Shown here: piece by piece, positions 52,957-62,552 of the stretch
Position numbering within the stretch: the stretch's first letter is position 1
How the letters are laid out: each line of letters opens with the position of its first letter
DNA from: Ferruginibacter sp.
GTDB taxonomy: Bacteria > Bacteroidota > Bacteroidia > Chitinophagales > Chitinophagaceae
Assembly: GCF_028288465.1 (NCBI RefSeq)
Contig: NZ_JAQBNR010000021.1
Location: 124,001-188,000, forward strand
Direction: 5' to 3'
Length of the DNA stretch: 64,000 bases
Notes under the pieces: generated by a model
The model's database searches: none
Seen by the model: only the letters and a program-made list of their open reading frames with translations
What the model was told of the DNA's origin: nothing
Translations under genes and position numbers: made by a program

Positions 52957-53475
52957 TCAGGGTAACAACAACTGTTCAATTTGCTGCCAGTTATCTACCC
53001 TTTTATGCACGCCCTCATCCGCCAGCTGATTGTGCGGTTGCGTAAATAAAATGGTTTCGCCAGTGAAATAATTTAAGTTTTTAAAATGATCGTCAATCAT
53101 AATATCGGCTTTGATAATTTCCTTTGATCCGCAAAAAACCATTTGCTGCCAGCCAATAAATGGAAAATGTTCGTTGAGCCAGTCCCGTTTTTCACCAAAG
53201 CTGGTAGGAAATTCCATTGCGGCGGACACGATAAAAACTTTATACTGATCATTCAGTTTTTCCAGCACCTGCTGGCTTCCTTCCATTACAGGCGCATGAC
53301 GAAAAAAGCCTGGACTGGTTACATACTGGTAGGCATTTTCAAAAACCTCGTGTTCAAATTTCCCGACGGCATCCTCCAATGTGATGATTTTACCGGTTTC
53401 AGCAGTGTACAGTTTTAAAAACTGGCTGTACACATTCGCAATCACCCCATCCATGTCAACTGATATTCTTTTCAT
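52957..53475 (-). CDS. 5'(3')-deoxyribonucleotidase (NT5C-type HAD hydrolase)
   Basis: A 172-residue HAD-superfamily phosphatase. Motif I is VDMDGV (D7 nucleophile, D9 acid), motif II IVSAAM, motif III/IV around KADIMIDDHFKNL. Length and the EVFENAYQYVTSPGFFRHAPVMEGSQQVLEKL cap are those of bacterial 5'-nucleotidase/NT5C proteins that dephosphorylate deoxypyrimidine monophosphates. It lies 61 bp upstream of PIG-L on the same strand without an obvious link and 78 bp after the SDR gene, so co-transcription is possible. Confidence 0.85.
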   Translation of the reverse strand: MKRISVDMDGVIANVYSQFLKLYTAETGKIITLEDAVGKFEHEVFENAYQYVTSPGFFRHAPVMEGSQQVLEKLNDQYKVFIVSAAMEFPTSFGEKRDWLNEHFPFIGWQQMVFCGSKEIIKADIMIDDHFKNLNYFTGETILFTQPHNQLADEGVHKRVDNWQQIEQLLLP

Positions 53476-53553
53476 GTTTTATTTTAAACAAATTTATCGT
53501 TATGCTTTTAAATTCCGGTTGAAAAAATCACTGCAACAATTAGAAACCAGTCA

Positions 53554-54318
53554 CTACACATTGATGCCACCACTCACTTCAATGCGCTGGCCATTGATCC
53601 ACCTGGCATCATCTGTACATAAAAATGCCACCACGCTCCCGATGTCGTCAGCCGCTCCCACACGGCCCAGCGGCGACAGCGAACTGAGGAAACCTTTCAT
53701 TTGAGGATTGCTGCGGATAGCGGCATTGTTGAAGTCAGTTTCAACCGGGCCGGGTGCTACAACATTGGCCCCAATCCCCTTTGCACCCAACTCCTTCGCC
53801 AGGTATTTGGTAAAGGTTTCAATAGCACCTTTCATTGATGCATACAGCGAATAGCCAGGATTGGCAAACCTGGTAGTACCAGAAGATATGTTGATGATAC
53901 GGCCGCCGGGATTGATATTTGGCACTAATTTCTGCGTTAAAAAATAGATGCCCTTATAATGAACGTTTAAAAAATCAGTAAACAGTTCTTCGGTTACTTT
54001 TTCAAAAGGCACGGTAGCGCCCATGCCTGCATTGTTAACTAAAAAATCAAAGGAACCGGTTGACCACACGGATTGCAAGGTGGCTGAAACCTGCTGAACA
54101 AATGCATCCAGCGAATTAAAATCACTCATATCCAGTTGCAGTATTACCGCCTTTTGCCCCATTCCTTCAATGGCTTTTACAACTTCTTCCGCTTCTGCCT
54201 GACTACTGCGATAAGTTAGAATGACATCTATTCCTTTGCGGGCAATACTGATAGCCATATCTTTTCCCAGGCCGCGGCTGCCACCGGTTACAAGGGCTAT
54301 TTTCGTTGTTGCTGACAT
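53554..54318 (-). CDS. SDR-family oxidoreductase
   Basis: A 254-residue classical short-chain dehydrogenase, apart from the one at 49552. TGGSRGLGKDMA cofactor loop, LDMSDF, NNAGMGA, INISSGTT...YSLYASMK (Ser, Tyr-x-x-x-Lys) and FLCTDDARWINGQRIEVSGG. Start at 54318 (MSATTKIALVTGGS) is preferred to 54348. A TYRSSQAEAEE segment after strand 2 suggests NADP(H). Substrate is unknown; no pathway partner in the neighbourhood. Confidence 0.9.
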   Translation of the reverse strand: MSATTKIALVTGGSRGLGKDMAISIARKGIDVILTYRSSQAEAEEVVKAIEGMGQKAVILQLDMSDFNSLDAFVQQVSATLQSVWSTGSFDFLVNNAGMGATVPFEKVTEELFTDFLNVHYKGIYFLTQKLVPNINPGGRIINISSGTTRFANPGYSLYASMKGAIETFTKYLAKELGAKGIGANVVAPGPVETDFNNAAIRSNPQMKGFLSSLSPLGRVGAADDIGSVVAFLCTDDARWINGQRIEVSGGINV

Positions 54319-54524
54319 ATTAATTTTGATTGGTTGAATAATGTACAAATCTACTGCATGCAGCTACGGAATGACGGCAGGAACTCATTTTATTTGGCTA
54401 ATTTTTCTGCCCCCCAGGAAAAGTTTCCGTTAACATGCAGATAGCTTTTATCCGATGCACCTGTGTCTTTTTATATTTATTTTTGCGGCAAATAATTTTG
54501 AACGATTCTCTAAAACGAGGTATT

Positions 54525-55319
54525 TTGAAAAAATCAATGCTGCTTTTTTCGGCGATTTTTTATTTTGCTTTTTGCAATGCCCAAATTTTAACCATTGACA
54601 AAACAGACACTTCAGCCTATACAAAAAGAACAATGCTGAAAGCTAACCTGGCCATTGGTATTGAAGGTGATAAACAGAGACAATTATTACTGGATGGTAC
54701 CAATGCCCTGGATGTACAGTTACGCCACTATAAGGAATTGCTGATACTCGCTGCCAGCTACCGTTTTACCTATAATGGCGGACAAGATTTTTTAAATTCA
54801 GGTTACCTGCATCTCCGCTGGCGGCATGATTATAAGAACACCTGGCAGCCGGAAACTTTTGTGCAATATCAATGGAACAATTCAAGGGGGTTGCTGCACC
54901 GGTTAACAAGCGGGATTAACGCCCGGTACAATCACTGGAATAAAAACAACCAGGAGTTTAGTGTTGCTTCCGGCGTGATGTATGAAAACGAAACCTGGAA
55001 CTACACAGCAGTTGATTCTGCTTTAAAGCCTGCCATTCAAACCAACCAGGTAACAAGCTTGCTAAAATCAAATAATTATGTAAGGTGGGAAGGAAAAACG
55101 TCTGCCAACAGCAATATTTCAGCTGTGGTATTTTTGCAGATGCCATTCAATAACTTGTTCGGCCAGTACCGCCTTGCATCCAATATCAACTTTACCGTCA
55201 ACTTTGCAAAACATTTTGATTTGGGGTTCTCTTTCAGTTCCATGTACGATTCAAGGCCCGTGGTACCTATCCTGAAATTTTACTACAACTTTTCCAACAG
55301 CATTGTGTACAAATTTTAA
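54525..55319 (+). CDS. DUF481-like outer-membrane beta-barrel protein
   Basis: About 264 residues. A TTG start at 54525 gives a signal peptide with basic start (MKKSMLLFSAIFYFAFCNAQ); an ATG at 54537 is a second option and the ATG at 54435 gives an odd extension. Mature part alternates aromatic-rich beta strands: LLILAASYRFTYN, LHLRWRHDYKNTWQPETFVQYQWN, TSGINARYNHWNKNNQEFSVASGVMYENETWNY, SAVVFLQMPF and a final strand FYYNFSNSIVYKF that ends in Phe as outer-membrane proteins do. The DUF481 (YdiY-like) assignment rests on this general pattern. Convergent with the aminotransferase gene (7-nt gap). Confidence 0.7.
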   Translation: MKKSMLLFSAIFYFAFCNAQILTIDKTDTSAYTKRTMLKANLAIGIEGDKQRQLLLDGTNALDVQLRHYKELLILAASYRFTYNGGQDFLNSGYLHLRWRHDYKNTWQPETFVQYQWNNSRGLLHRLTSGINARYNHWNKNNQEFSVASGVMYENETWNYTAVDSALKPAIQTNQVTSLLKSNNYVRWEGKTSANSNISAVVFLQMPFNNLFGQYRLASNINFTVNFAKHFDLGFSFSSMYDSRPVVPILKFYYNFSNSIVYKF

Positions 55320-55326
55320 CGGTTAA

Positions 55327-56586
55327 TTATTTCAATTCCGTCAATGCCTTTACCAATACATCCAGTTCTTCTGGCATGGTAAATACATTGGGTGTTATTC
55401 TGCAACCCTGCACATTGGCGGAATCAATCGCCACTGTATATATTTTATATTTTTTCAGTAATGTATCTGCCAACTCCCCCGGCTTCATTCCTTTTATACC
55501 TGCGTTGGCTATTCCACAACAACGGGCTGCATCTACAGGCGTGTTTACAATTACATTTGGTAAACTACGCACTTTACTTGTCCAGTATTGCTGCAGGTAT
55601 CGCAGCCTTGCTTCCTTTCGGGCCGGTCCAATCATATTGTAATAGTCAATGGCTGCGCCAATAGCAAGATCAGTAGCTGCAGGATGTGTACCAATATGGT
55701 TGAGCCTTGAAATATCATTGGCATCCTTGCCGCCCTCTGCAAGCAAGGGCCAGATATCACCTGCCTTTCCTTTTTTAACATACAACATTCCCGAACCCAA
55801 TGGCACACTCAGCCATTTATGCAGGCTGGCACCATAATAATCACAATGCAGGTCTGCAATTTTAAATTCAATATGCGCAATGGCATGGGCTCCATCCACC
55901 ATAACCGCTACGCCTTTACCATGGGCCATGTCGCAAATTTTTTGTACCGGTAAAATATGGCCCGTAATATTTACCATATGAGGTATCATCAGCAACCGTG
56001 TATTGCTGTTGAGTTGCGCTGCGTACAGCTGCACGATTTCTTCGTCCGTTGCAGGATGATTGGGTATAGATACAATTTTATTTACGACTCCAAATCTCGC
56101 TGCTACCTGTTTAAACATTTCCTGCATAGAGCCGTAATCCTGTTCGGCCATAACCGCCTCATCGCCGGATTTCCAGTGAATGCCACCGATAATCATATCC
56201 AGGCTCTCGGTTGTATTGCGGGTAATAATTAATTCTTCCGGGCTGCAACCGGTCATGGCAGCCAGTTTGGTGGCCATGCTTTTCTTATTATCAAATTGTA
56301 CCGTACGCATGTAATAAGCACCCTGGTAATTTATTTCTCTTATTTGTTTGATATAATTTTCCAGTATTTGTTCTGGCATAATATTATAATAGCCATTCTC
56401 AAGATTGATATAATCCGGCTTCAATCTGTATCCTCCCCTGATGCCTGCCCAAAAAGACTCATCCGAAGCTACCTTTTCAGCAGGCAAATGATTCACCCTG
56501 TCTACCCAGTTGGCCAGCGCATTGCCTGTTAATGGTACACCGATGCCGGCCATGGCGACTTTTTTTATAAAGGAGCGTTTGTTCAT
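55327..56586 (-). CDS. Aminotransferase class V, exported
   Basis: A 419-residue PLP enzyme. The N-terminus MNKRSFIKKVAMAGIGVPLTGNALA looks like a Tat-type signal (KRSFIKK), common for exported fold type I enzymes of Bacteroidota. The class V core is clear: NTTESLDMIIGGI, VMVDGAHAIAHI (D231, H234), DYYGASLHKWLSVPLGSGMLYV with the Schiff-base K257. The closest functional types are isopenicillin-N epimerase-like or cysteine desulfurase-like proteins, but no activity can be inferred. Located upstream of nothing in its direction; convergent with DUF481-like gene. Confidence 0.88.
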   Translation of the reverse strand: MNKRSFIKKVAMAGIGVPLTGNALANWVDRVNHLPAEKVASDESFWAGIRGGYRLKPDYINLENGYYNIMPEQILENYIKQIREINYQGAYYMRTVQFDNKKSMATKLAAMTGCSPEELIITRNTTESLDMIIGGIHWKSGDEAVMAEQDYGSMQEMFKQVAARFGVVNKIVSIPNHPATDEEIVQLYAAQLNSNTRLLMIPHMVNITGHILPVQKICDMAHGKGVAVMVDGAHAIAHIEFKIADLHCDYYGASLHKWLSVPLGSGMLYVKKGKAGDIWPLLAEGGKDANDISRLNHIGTHPAATDLAIGAAIDYYNMIGPARKEARLRYLQQYWTSKVRSLPNVIVNTPVDAARCCGIANAGIKGMKPGELADTLLKKYKIYTVAIDSANVQGCRITPNVFTMPEELDVLVKALTELK

Positions 56587-56674
56587 ACGAGTTGATTTAC
56601 TGCAGGTGAATGTTGCTGTAAATTAATTAATAAACCTATCAATGAAAAGATAAATAAAGGCAGTGTTCAAAATA

Positions 56675-57760
56675 CTACCAGTACACTTTTATTTGTTCAG
56701 CATTTTCCCAGCCGGGCGGCGGTGGATACTGATGATCGGGTGGATAAGCAAGTGCATTTGAAAAATAATCAAAACAGGAAATATACTGGTCGGGAATAAA
56801 TTGCTGCGCAGATATTTGCAGCAAATAAGGAGTAATGCTGTAAGGCACCAGTATCACTTTTCTATGTGTTACTGATGATGCCGAAAAGTAGCCCAGCGTT
56901 ATATCGCCTGTGTTGGCGGCATTGTACACATTGCCCCTGATTGATGCGGGCAAGGGATCCAGGATACCGCCTGTTCTCGTCTGCTGATCCTGGTAGTGTT
57001 GCCAAAACTGGTACGCCTCTCTTGTCATAGATAGCTGGCTGATATCAACAAAGTCATTGAGGTAAGTATACACATAACATTTCCCTACTGTTTGATTCCG
57101 TATGTCGTTTCCATTGATAGCGGCATCCGATAAAATACGGACTTCTTTATCAACATTTTTTACGTAGCAGTATTCATTCATGATACAATTGATGCCGCAG
57201 GATACGCCCCTGGTTTGTCTTCCGCTATATCCCATGAAAGTCCAGCGGTAATAATTTTCATCCGCTGCCGGATCTCTGGTATTGACGGTAACGTTGATGA
57301 ACGTTGGGTAAAACATATCAAACTGATTGACGAAATTGGTATTGATTTCGGCAATGGGCACTGCAGGTTGTATTTTTTCTGGTACAGAAACATATTTCCT
57401 GCCATCTTTTAAAATAACAGTTACGCTATAACTCCTGCCGGTTTTGCCAACATAATTTGTATCCGTTGTTGTATACACGCCTTGTGAGGTATATGACAGT
57501 GAGGCAGCGTTTCCCAAATCATCAGCAATGGTAACCGTTGCATCTTTTTCAAGATATTGGTCAGGGATGGTATCGCTGTAAGCAATTGGTCCGGAGTAAG
57601 TTAACTTTACCGTATAAGGAACAGAATCTGTTGTGATATTTCCTTCCACAACAAGAATTGGCGGCGCATTTCTCAAAGCCACATCTACCTGTTTAATACA
57701 GGATTGCCCGGTGATAGAAATCACGGTAATTACAAAAATTATTTTTAGCAGCTGCATCAT
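56675..57760 (-). CDS. DUF4249 outer-membrane lipoprotein
   Basis: A 361-residue lipoprotein (MMQLLKIIFVITVISITGQSC, Cys21) with the DUF4249 pattern: LVVEGNITTDSVPYTVKLTYSGP, DATVTIADDLGNAASLSYTSQGVYTT, GRSYSVTVILKDGRKYVSVPEKI and the NRDPA/YRWTFMG region; it ends ENAEQIKVYW. DUF4249 genes usually sit right after a TonB-dependent receptor and are thought to be a substrate-binding partner in the way SusD is for SusC. The start is 2 nt from the receptor's stop, strong evidence that they are translated together. Confidence 0.9.
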   Translation of the reverse strand: MMQLLKIIFVITVISITGQSCIKQVDVALRNAPPILVVEGNITTDSVPYTVKLTYSGPIAYSDTIPDQYLEKDATVTIADDLGNAASLSYTSQGVYTTTDTNYVGKTGRSYSVTVILKDGRKYVSVPEKIQPAVPIAEINTNFVNQFDMFYPTFINVTVNTRDPAADENYYRWTFMGYSGRQTRGVSCGINCIMNEYCYVKNVDKEVRILSDAAINGNDIRNQTVGKCYVYTYLNDFVDISQLSMTREAYQFWQHYQDQQTRTGGILDPLPASIRGNVYNAANTGDITLGYFSASSVTHRKVILVPYSITPYLLQISAQQFIPDQYISCFDYFSNALAYPPDHQYPPPPGWENAEQIKVYW

Positions 57761-57762
57761 CG

Positions 57763-60132
57763 TTAAAAATTATAGTTCCAGGATAAAGAAGGAATTAGTC
57801 CGCCTACAACTGACAACCGGTAGCCCAGCAGCCGGGTATCATCTCTTCTGAAATAAATTGAATAGGCATTTTTATGCATGTAAATGTTATAGAAAGAAAT
57901 GTTCCAGATGCTGTAGCTTTTTTGTTCGGCATATCTTTTTGAAACAAAGGTAAAACCTGCATCCAGCCTGTGATACGCTGGCAGACGATCCATGTTACGC
58001 AAAGAATAATTGGTTACAATGCCGCCGTTAAAAACATAGTTCCCGTCGGGGTATGTAGCTGGCCGGCCGGAACTGAAAATAAAATTGCTGCTAAAGCTCC
58101 AGCCCCTGCCCAATTTTATTTTCGAAATGATGGCCAGGTTGTGCGGCCTGTCAATATCCGCCGGGTAATAATTGCCACCGTTTACTGTTTCGGATGCAAA
58201 CTGGGTAAGCACTTGTACCTGCGACCTGGAATAGGTGTAATTAACCTGGCCGGTAACTTTGCCGCTATTTTTTGCAACGCTAAATTCAAATCCGTAGGCC
58301 CTTCCCCTTGCATTTAATAAAGCTGTTTCGATGTATGGATTCAATAATAACAAAGCTCCGTCTTTATACTGCACCGTATTTTGGGTTGTTTTATAATAGG
58401 TTTCAAAAGAAGCTTCATACTGGTTGCTATTGAAATTTCTAAACACACCCGCCGCATATTGATCCCCGGTCTGCCTGTTGATAAAGCGGTCACTTAATTT
58501 CCAGAAATCAACCGGGGAAATGGAAGTAGTGTTTGAGATCAAATGCAAAAACTGCTGCCCCCGGTTGTAGCTTAGCTTCAAGGAAAGGTCATCTCTGAGA
58601 CCAATCTTTAATGATACCCTGGGTTCCAAACCACCATAATGTTGTATGCTTTTATTTTTATTAAATGTAGTGCTGTCAGCAATCGTTTCTTTTGACAATG
58701 GTACACCCGAATCATAGGAATACACTTTTTTGGGCCCCAGGTAATCATAGCCGGCATACCGCAAACCTACCTGTAAAGAAATTTTATCTGTTATTTCAAC
58801 CTGGTCGCTTATAAAAATGGCCATCTCCCTGCCTTGCTCTTTTGGAATGGTGAGCGGGATGATACTGCCTGAGTCGGAAGCCGGTGTGCGGCTGCCCGGT
58901 GAAATACCATACAATATAAAATCAACACCGGTTTCAATGGTATGTTTGTCATTTGGTTTATATACGAATACCGGCTTTAGTTGTTTCTGCGTGATGGATG
59001 AAGGAAGTTTAAATTCATAATATTTATCCAGGCCATTGATGGTAGAAATAAACTGGCTGTAATTGGCATTGAGCTTTAAAGAAAGTTTGGGACTGATGTC
59101 CGCATTGTAATTGAACGACACCAGGTTGGACTCCCAGTTATAAGCAGTTGACCCATCAAACCTGAACTTATCATAGCTGCGGTAGCCGGTTACAGACAAT
59201 TTATTAGCGTGGTTAATGGTGTACTCCGCCTTGGCAATACCATCATAAAAAAAAGCCCGGCTGCTGCCAAATTTATCTCCCAGCTGATTCAATATTAAAT
59301 CAGGATAGGCTGCACGAAAGCCGGCAATAAAAGTAAGTTTATCTTTTATCAGCGGGCCATTCATAAAAAAACGTCCGCTCATGGGGCCAACACCGCCCGT
59401 ATATTGCATCCTGCTGACGTTGCCACTTTTTATTTTCATGTTTAACAGGGAAGACAAACGACCGCCATAAGCCGAAGGCATACCGCCTTTGTATAAGGTT
59501 ACATCCTGCACCGCATCGGGACTAACAGACGTGTAAAAGCCAAGCAAATGAGAAGTATTGAATAGCGGTGCTCCATCCAGCAATACCAGGTTTTGATCGG
59601 CGTTACCACCTCGTACGTTAAACCCGCCTGCGCCTTCGCCTGTACTCGTCACGCCCGGTTGTAAAATCAATGCTTTAATAATATCCGCCTCACCAAAAAG
59701 CAATGGACTTCGCTTAATCATCTCAGGATTAATCCTGACGATGTTCATTTCCACAGCCTTTATTTTGTTGTTGTTTTTATAGGCATTCACCACCACTTCA
59801 TCTAATTGTTCATTGGCCTTCTTTTTTAATTCTATAGTAAGAGATGCACTATCGCCCAACAGGTTAATTTCCCTGCTGGCGTGCAGATATCCTACTGACG
59901 AAATGGTAATGGAGAAATAAGGAATGGGAGAAGGCAGCACAAAATAACCACTGTCGTTGGTGGAAACACCGGCCAGGGTTTGATCTAGCACGACGCTAAC
60001 ATTTTTAAGTGGTAAATGTGTATCAAGATCTATCACTTTTCCTGTTGCCTTAAAATCCAGTTGCGCCATACTTTTAAAAGGAAATAACAACAATAGCAGG
60101 ATACGAAATAACAACCGCGGCGATACAGGCAT
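57763..60132 (-). CDS. TonB-dependent receptor with carboxypeptidase-like regulatory domain
   Basis: A 789-residue receptor. A signal peptide (MPVSPRLLFRILLLLLFPFKSMAQ), a carboxypeptidase-like domain of about 80 residues (FKATGKVIDLDTHLPLKNVSVVLDQTLAGVSTNDSGYF), the plug with VRINPEMIKRSPLLFGEADIIKALILQPGVTSTGEGAGGFNVRGGNADQNLVLLDGAPLFNTSHLLGF, then the barrel ending SWNYNF. No SusC signature is present, so it is of the FecA/BtuB-like class that comes with DUF4249. Candidate substrates are siderophores, peptides or small glycans; nothing in the locus tells which. Confidence 0.92.
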   Translation of the reverse strand: MPVSPRLLFRILLLLLFPFKSMAQLDFKATGKVIDLDTHLPLKNVSVVLDQTLAGVSTNDSGYFVLPSPIPYFSITISSVGYLHASREINLLGDSASLTIELKKKANEQLDEVVVNAYKNNNKIKAVEMNIVRINPEMIKRSPLLFGEADIIKALILQPGVTSTGEGAGGFNVRGGNADQNLVLLDGAPLFNTSHLLGFYTSVSPDAVQDVTLYKGGMPSAYGGRLSSLLNMKIKSGNVSRMQYTGGVGPMSGRFFMNGPLIKDKLTFIAGFRAAYPDLILNQLGDKFGSSRAFFYDGIAKAEYTINHANKLSVTGYRSYDKFRFDGSTAYNWESNLVSFNYNADISPKLSLKLNANYSQFISTINGLDKYYEFKLPSSITQKQLKPVFVYKPNDKHTIETGVDFILYGISPGSRTPASDSGSIIPLTIPKEQGREMAIFISDQVEITDKISLQVGLRYAGYDYLGPKKVYSYDSGVPLSKETIADSTTFNKNKSIQHYGGLEPRVSLKIGLRDDLSLKLSYNRGQQFLHLISNTTSISPVDFWKLSDRFINRQTGDQYAAGVFRNFNSNQYEASFETYYKTTQNTVQYKDGALLLLNPYIETALLNARGRAYGFEFSVAKNSGKVTGQVNYTYSRSQVQVLTQFASETVNGGNYYPADIDRPHNLAIISKIKLGRGWSFSSNFIFSSGRPATYPDGNYVFNGGIVTNYSLRNMDRLPAYHRLDAGFTFVSKRYAEQKSYSIWNISFYNIYMHKNAYSIYFRRDDTRLLGYRLSVVGGLIPSLSWNYNF

Positions 60133-60542
60133 GAAGCAATAGTTTTATAACCAATGAATATAGATGAATATAGATGAAATTTTTCAATGTGCACCGGGAG
60201 AATATAGAGAAGGTAATAGTTTATTGATGAGAGGTATTTTGGCGGCACAATGCGCTTTAACAAACGTTAATTCAATGTAGTTTTTTTTCTATAGTGGTTT
60301 CAAGTGTTAGCTATATGCTAATGCAATTTATTATCTCAACTTAAGGCTCCTAAATCCTGCGAACTAAACCAGCCAGTGCCGGGTGTTTGTAAACTTTCCC
60401 GGTTAAAAACAGATCTACATTTTATATCGTCAAGACATTTTGCCATACCTGAAATGTTCTCCATAATACACACTGCGATTCTTTTTTAGCAGTAATTACT
60501 TCTGGCGCAGGAATCCCATCCTGCGCCCACTTTTTTTACAGA
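60133..60542. other. 410-bp intergenic region with an orphan terminator
   Basis: Upstream region of the TonB receptor (minus) and downstream region of moeA (minus). It shows a GAATATAGAT direct repeat at about 60154-60173 and a plus-strand hairpin terminator at 60504-60537. No protein-coding ORF of note. Confidence 0.5.
60504..60537 (+). terminator. Plus-strand terminator hairpin without a coding gene upstream
   Basis: GGCGCAGGA (60504-60512) / TCCTGCGCC (60519-60527), a perfect 9-bp stem with a 6-nt loop, then CAC and seven T (60531-60537). The U tract follows the hairpin on the plus strand only, although the hairpin is also downstream of moeA on the minus strand. Confidence 0.65.
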
Positions 60543-61730
60543 TTAATTAATTTTAAGAAAGGCAAAGACTGAACCGGAAGAATAATGCATGGCTCCCTTA
60601 GGGAGATAAATAAACCCATCTGTTTTGGTAAGACTAAATAAATCTCCTGACCCATTATTAACTATTTCTTTTACCGTATTATCATCATTGCTGATTTTAA
60701 CAGGTATAAATAATGACAAAGCTGCGGAGCCATTGATTTCGCCTGATAACTTCGCCAGCGGCAGCTTTTGGTGGTTATTAAAATTGTTTGAAAGCCATTG
60801 CCGGAAATAAAACTGATGGCAGACAAATGTAGAAACCGGATTGCCCGGATAAGCGAAAACATGGGTTTGCAGCGCAGGTTGATGACCAAACCAAAAAGGC
60901 TTTCCGGGGCGTTGAGCTACCTGGTGAAATAGCTTTTGCACACCCAGCTTTTCCAATATTGCAGGCACAAAATCATATTTTCCTTTTGATACTCCACCAC
61001 TGATGAGCACCACATCGTAATCGTTTACGATTGCAGAAAGTTGAGTAAGCAATATTGTTTCATCATCATTTATATGAAATATATCTGCAGCGATAGAATC
61101 CGTTTGAAGGGCGGCCTGCAAAGCATATACATTCGACATGCGCACCTGGTGACTTTCCGGCACCTGTGCAACCGGCACCAATTCGTTCCCCGTGGCGACG
61201 ATGGCTGTTTTTGGCAAAGTAAAAACCGGGACTTGTTCAATACCAACTGCCGCCAGCAAACCTGCATCTGCTGCTGCCAGGCGCTTACCCTTCTGCAACG
61301 CCAGCGTCCCCTTTTTATGATCGCTCCCCTGCGCATGGATATGATTCTTTGAATCAAAGGGCTGTTTCAAAAATGCCCTGTTATCAATAACATCAATCTG
61401 TTCATAAGGTACAATAGTATCAGTACCGGCTGGTACCAAAGTACCCGTCATTACTTCAATACAATTTTGCTGCTGTTGCAATTTCTTTTGAACATCCCCA
61501 GCTGCCTGTATTCCTTCAATTAAAAAACCATACTTGGTGCCCGCGTCGATTGCGCTGCTGTTAATAGCAATCCCATCCATCATTACCCTGTCGTAGGGTG
61601 GAGAATCTCTGTCGGCAAAAATATCTTCTGCCAAAAACCGGTGTACAATTTTATTAAGCAAAACCCTTTCTGTGCCATAGTTACCCGGCTTTGATAAAAC
61701 AATTTCAAGCGCTTCTTCAACTGATATCAT
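60543..61730 (-). CDS. moeA: Molybdopterin molybdenumtransferase MoeA
   Basis: A 395-residue protein. MISVEEALEIVLSKPG, the PPYDRVMMDGIAI motif (Asp of MDG catalytic region), GTLVPAGTDTIVPYEQ, then the MPT-binding domain VIATGNELVPVAQVPESHQVRMSN and DDVVLISGGVSKGKYDFVPAILEKLG, the latter with GGVSxG(x)xD as expected; the C-terminal domain IV follows. It inserts molybdate into adenylylated molybdopterin. It lies 66 nt downstream of the TauE gene and is the last gene of the Moco operon. Confidence 0.94.
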   Translation of the reverse strand: MISVEEALEIVLSKPGNYGTERVLLNKIVHRFLAEDIFADRDSPPYDRVMMDGIAINSSAIDAGTKYGFLIEGIQAAGDVQKKLQQQQNCIEVMTGTLVPAGTDTIVPYEQIDVIDNRAFLKQPFDSKNHIHAQGSDHKKGTLALQKGKRLAAADAGLLAAVGIEQVPVFTLPKTAIVATGNELVPVAQVPESHQVRMSNVYALQAALQTDSIAADIFHINDDETILLTQLSAIVNDYDVVLISGGVSKGKYDFVPAILEKLGVQKLFHQVAQRPGKPFWFGHQPALQTHVFAYPGNPVSTFVCHQFYFRQWLSNNFNNHQKLPLAKLSGEINGSAALSLFIPVKISNDDNTVKEIVNNGSGDLFSLTKTDGFIYLPKGAMHYSSGSVFAFLKIN

Positions 61731-61796
61731 GAACGAAAATTTTGTGTACTAATCCATATAGTTACATTTTCTTAGGATTTCGAAACGGTCTGATTA

Positions 61797-62552
61797 TTAA
61801 ATATGCTCTGCCAATAATTTTACGCCTACAACCATAATTAAAACTGCTGTCAGCCTTTTTATCAGCAAAGCATCAAATAATCTCATACTGATTAGCGAAC
61901 CAGCTAAGCCACCAATTACCACTGCCGCCATCACACAAAGCGTAAAAGGCACTAACACCGTAATTGAACCGCTGACAGCCAGCCCGGCAATACCACCGAT
62001 GGAATTTACCAGGATAAAAAAGCTGGCTATACCTGCAATATTTTTTGCTTCTTCCCAATTTAACAAGTTCAGTACCGGGGATAAAAATATCCCCCCGCCA
62101 ATACCCACCATACCGGATAAAAATCCCAGCCCCGTGCCCAAAGGAATGGACCGAATCAATATTTTTTTTCTGTCTGTAACAGGCTTTACCGGTCTTACCA
62201 CCTGGAAAAACAAGGCAATGGCGGAAAGTACCAGCACCGCTCCCAACAAGATAAAGAAAGTGCGTTCCGATAATTTAAAGGTGGCTCCCAGCAGAGCAGC
62301 AGGCACACTAAAAATAACGTACGGGATTGCCTTTTTTAAAGACAAAAAACCTTTTGAATAAGCGATAGCGCAACCGATTGTTACCACTGCAATATTGCAC
62401 AGCAATGCATGAGTGCGAATGGTATTGAAATCAGTTATGAACAGACTGAGAATAGCAAGGTAACTGGAACCGCCCCCAAAGCCAACACTGCTGTATAAAA
62501 AAGCAATCACCAGGAAAAGCAGCGAAATAATGATAAGAGTAGAAGTGTGCAT
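61797..62552 (-). CDS. TauE/SafE family anion exporter
   Basis: A 251-residue inner-membrane protein with eight hydrophobic segments. SSVGFGGGSSYLAIL at the start and GLGFLSGMVGIGGGIFLSPVL in the middle are the duplicated TauE/SafE motifs; the C-terminal half has SIGGIAGLAVSGSITVLVPF. Members move sulfite, sulfoacetate or other sulfur-containing anions. Within a Moco operon it may export sulfite or molybdate-linked sulfur compounds, for instance for a molybdoenzyme such as sulfite dehydrogenase, but that is inference. Its start overlaps the 3' end of the moeB remnant. Confidence 0.9.
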   Translation of the reverse strand: MHTSTLIIISLLFLVIAFLYSSVGFGGGSSYLAILSLFITDFNTIRTHALLCNIAVVTIGCAIAYSKGFLSLKKAIPYVIFSVPAALLGATFKLSERTFFILLGAVLVLSAIALFFQVVRPVKPVTDRKKILIRSIPLGTGLGFLSGMVGIGGGIFLSPVLNLLNWEEAKNIAGIASFFILVNSIGGIAGLAVSGSITVLVPFTLCVMAAVVIGGLAGSLISMRLFDALLIKRLTAVLIMVVGVKLLAEHI

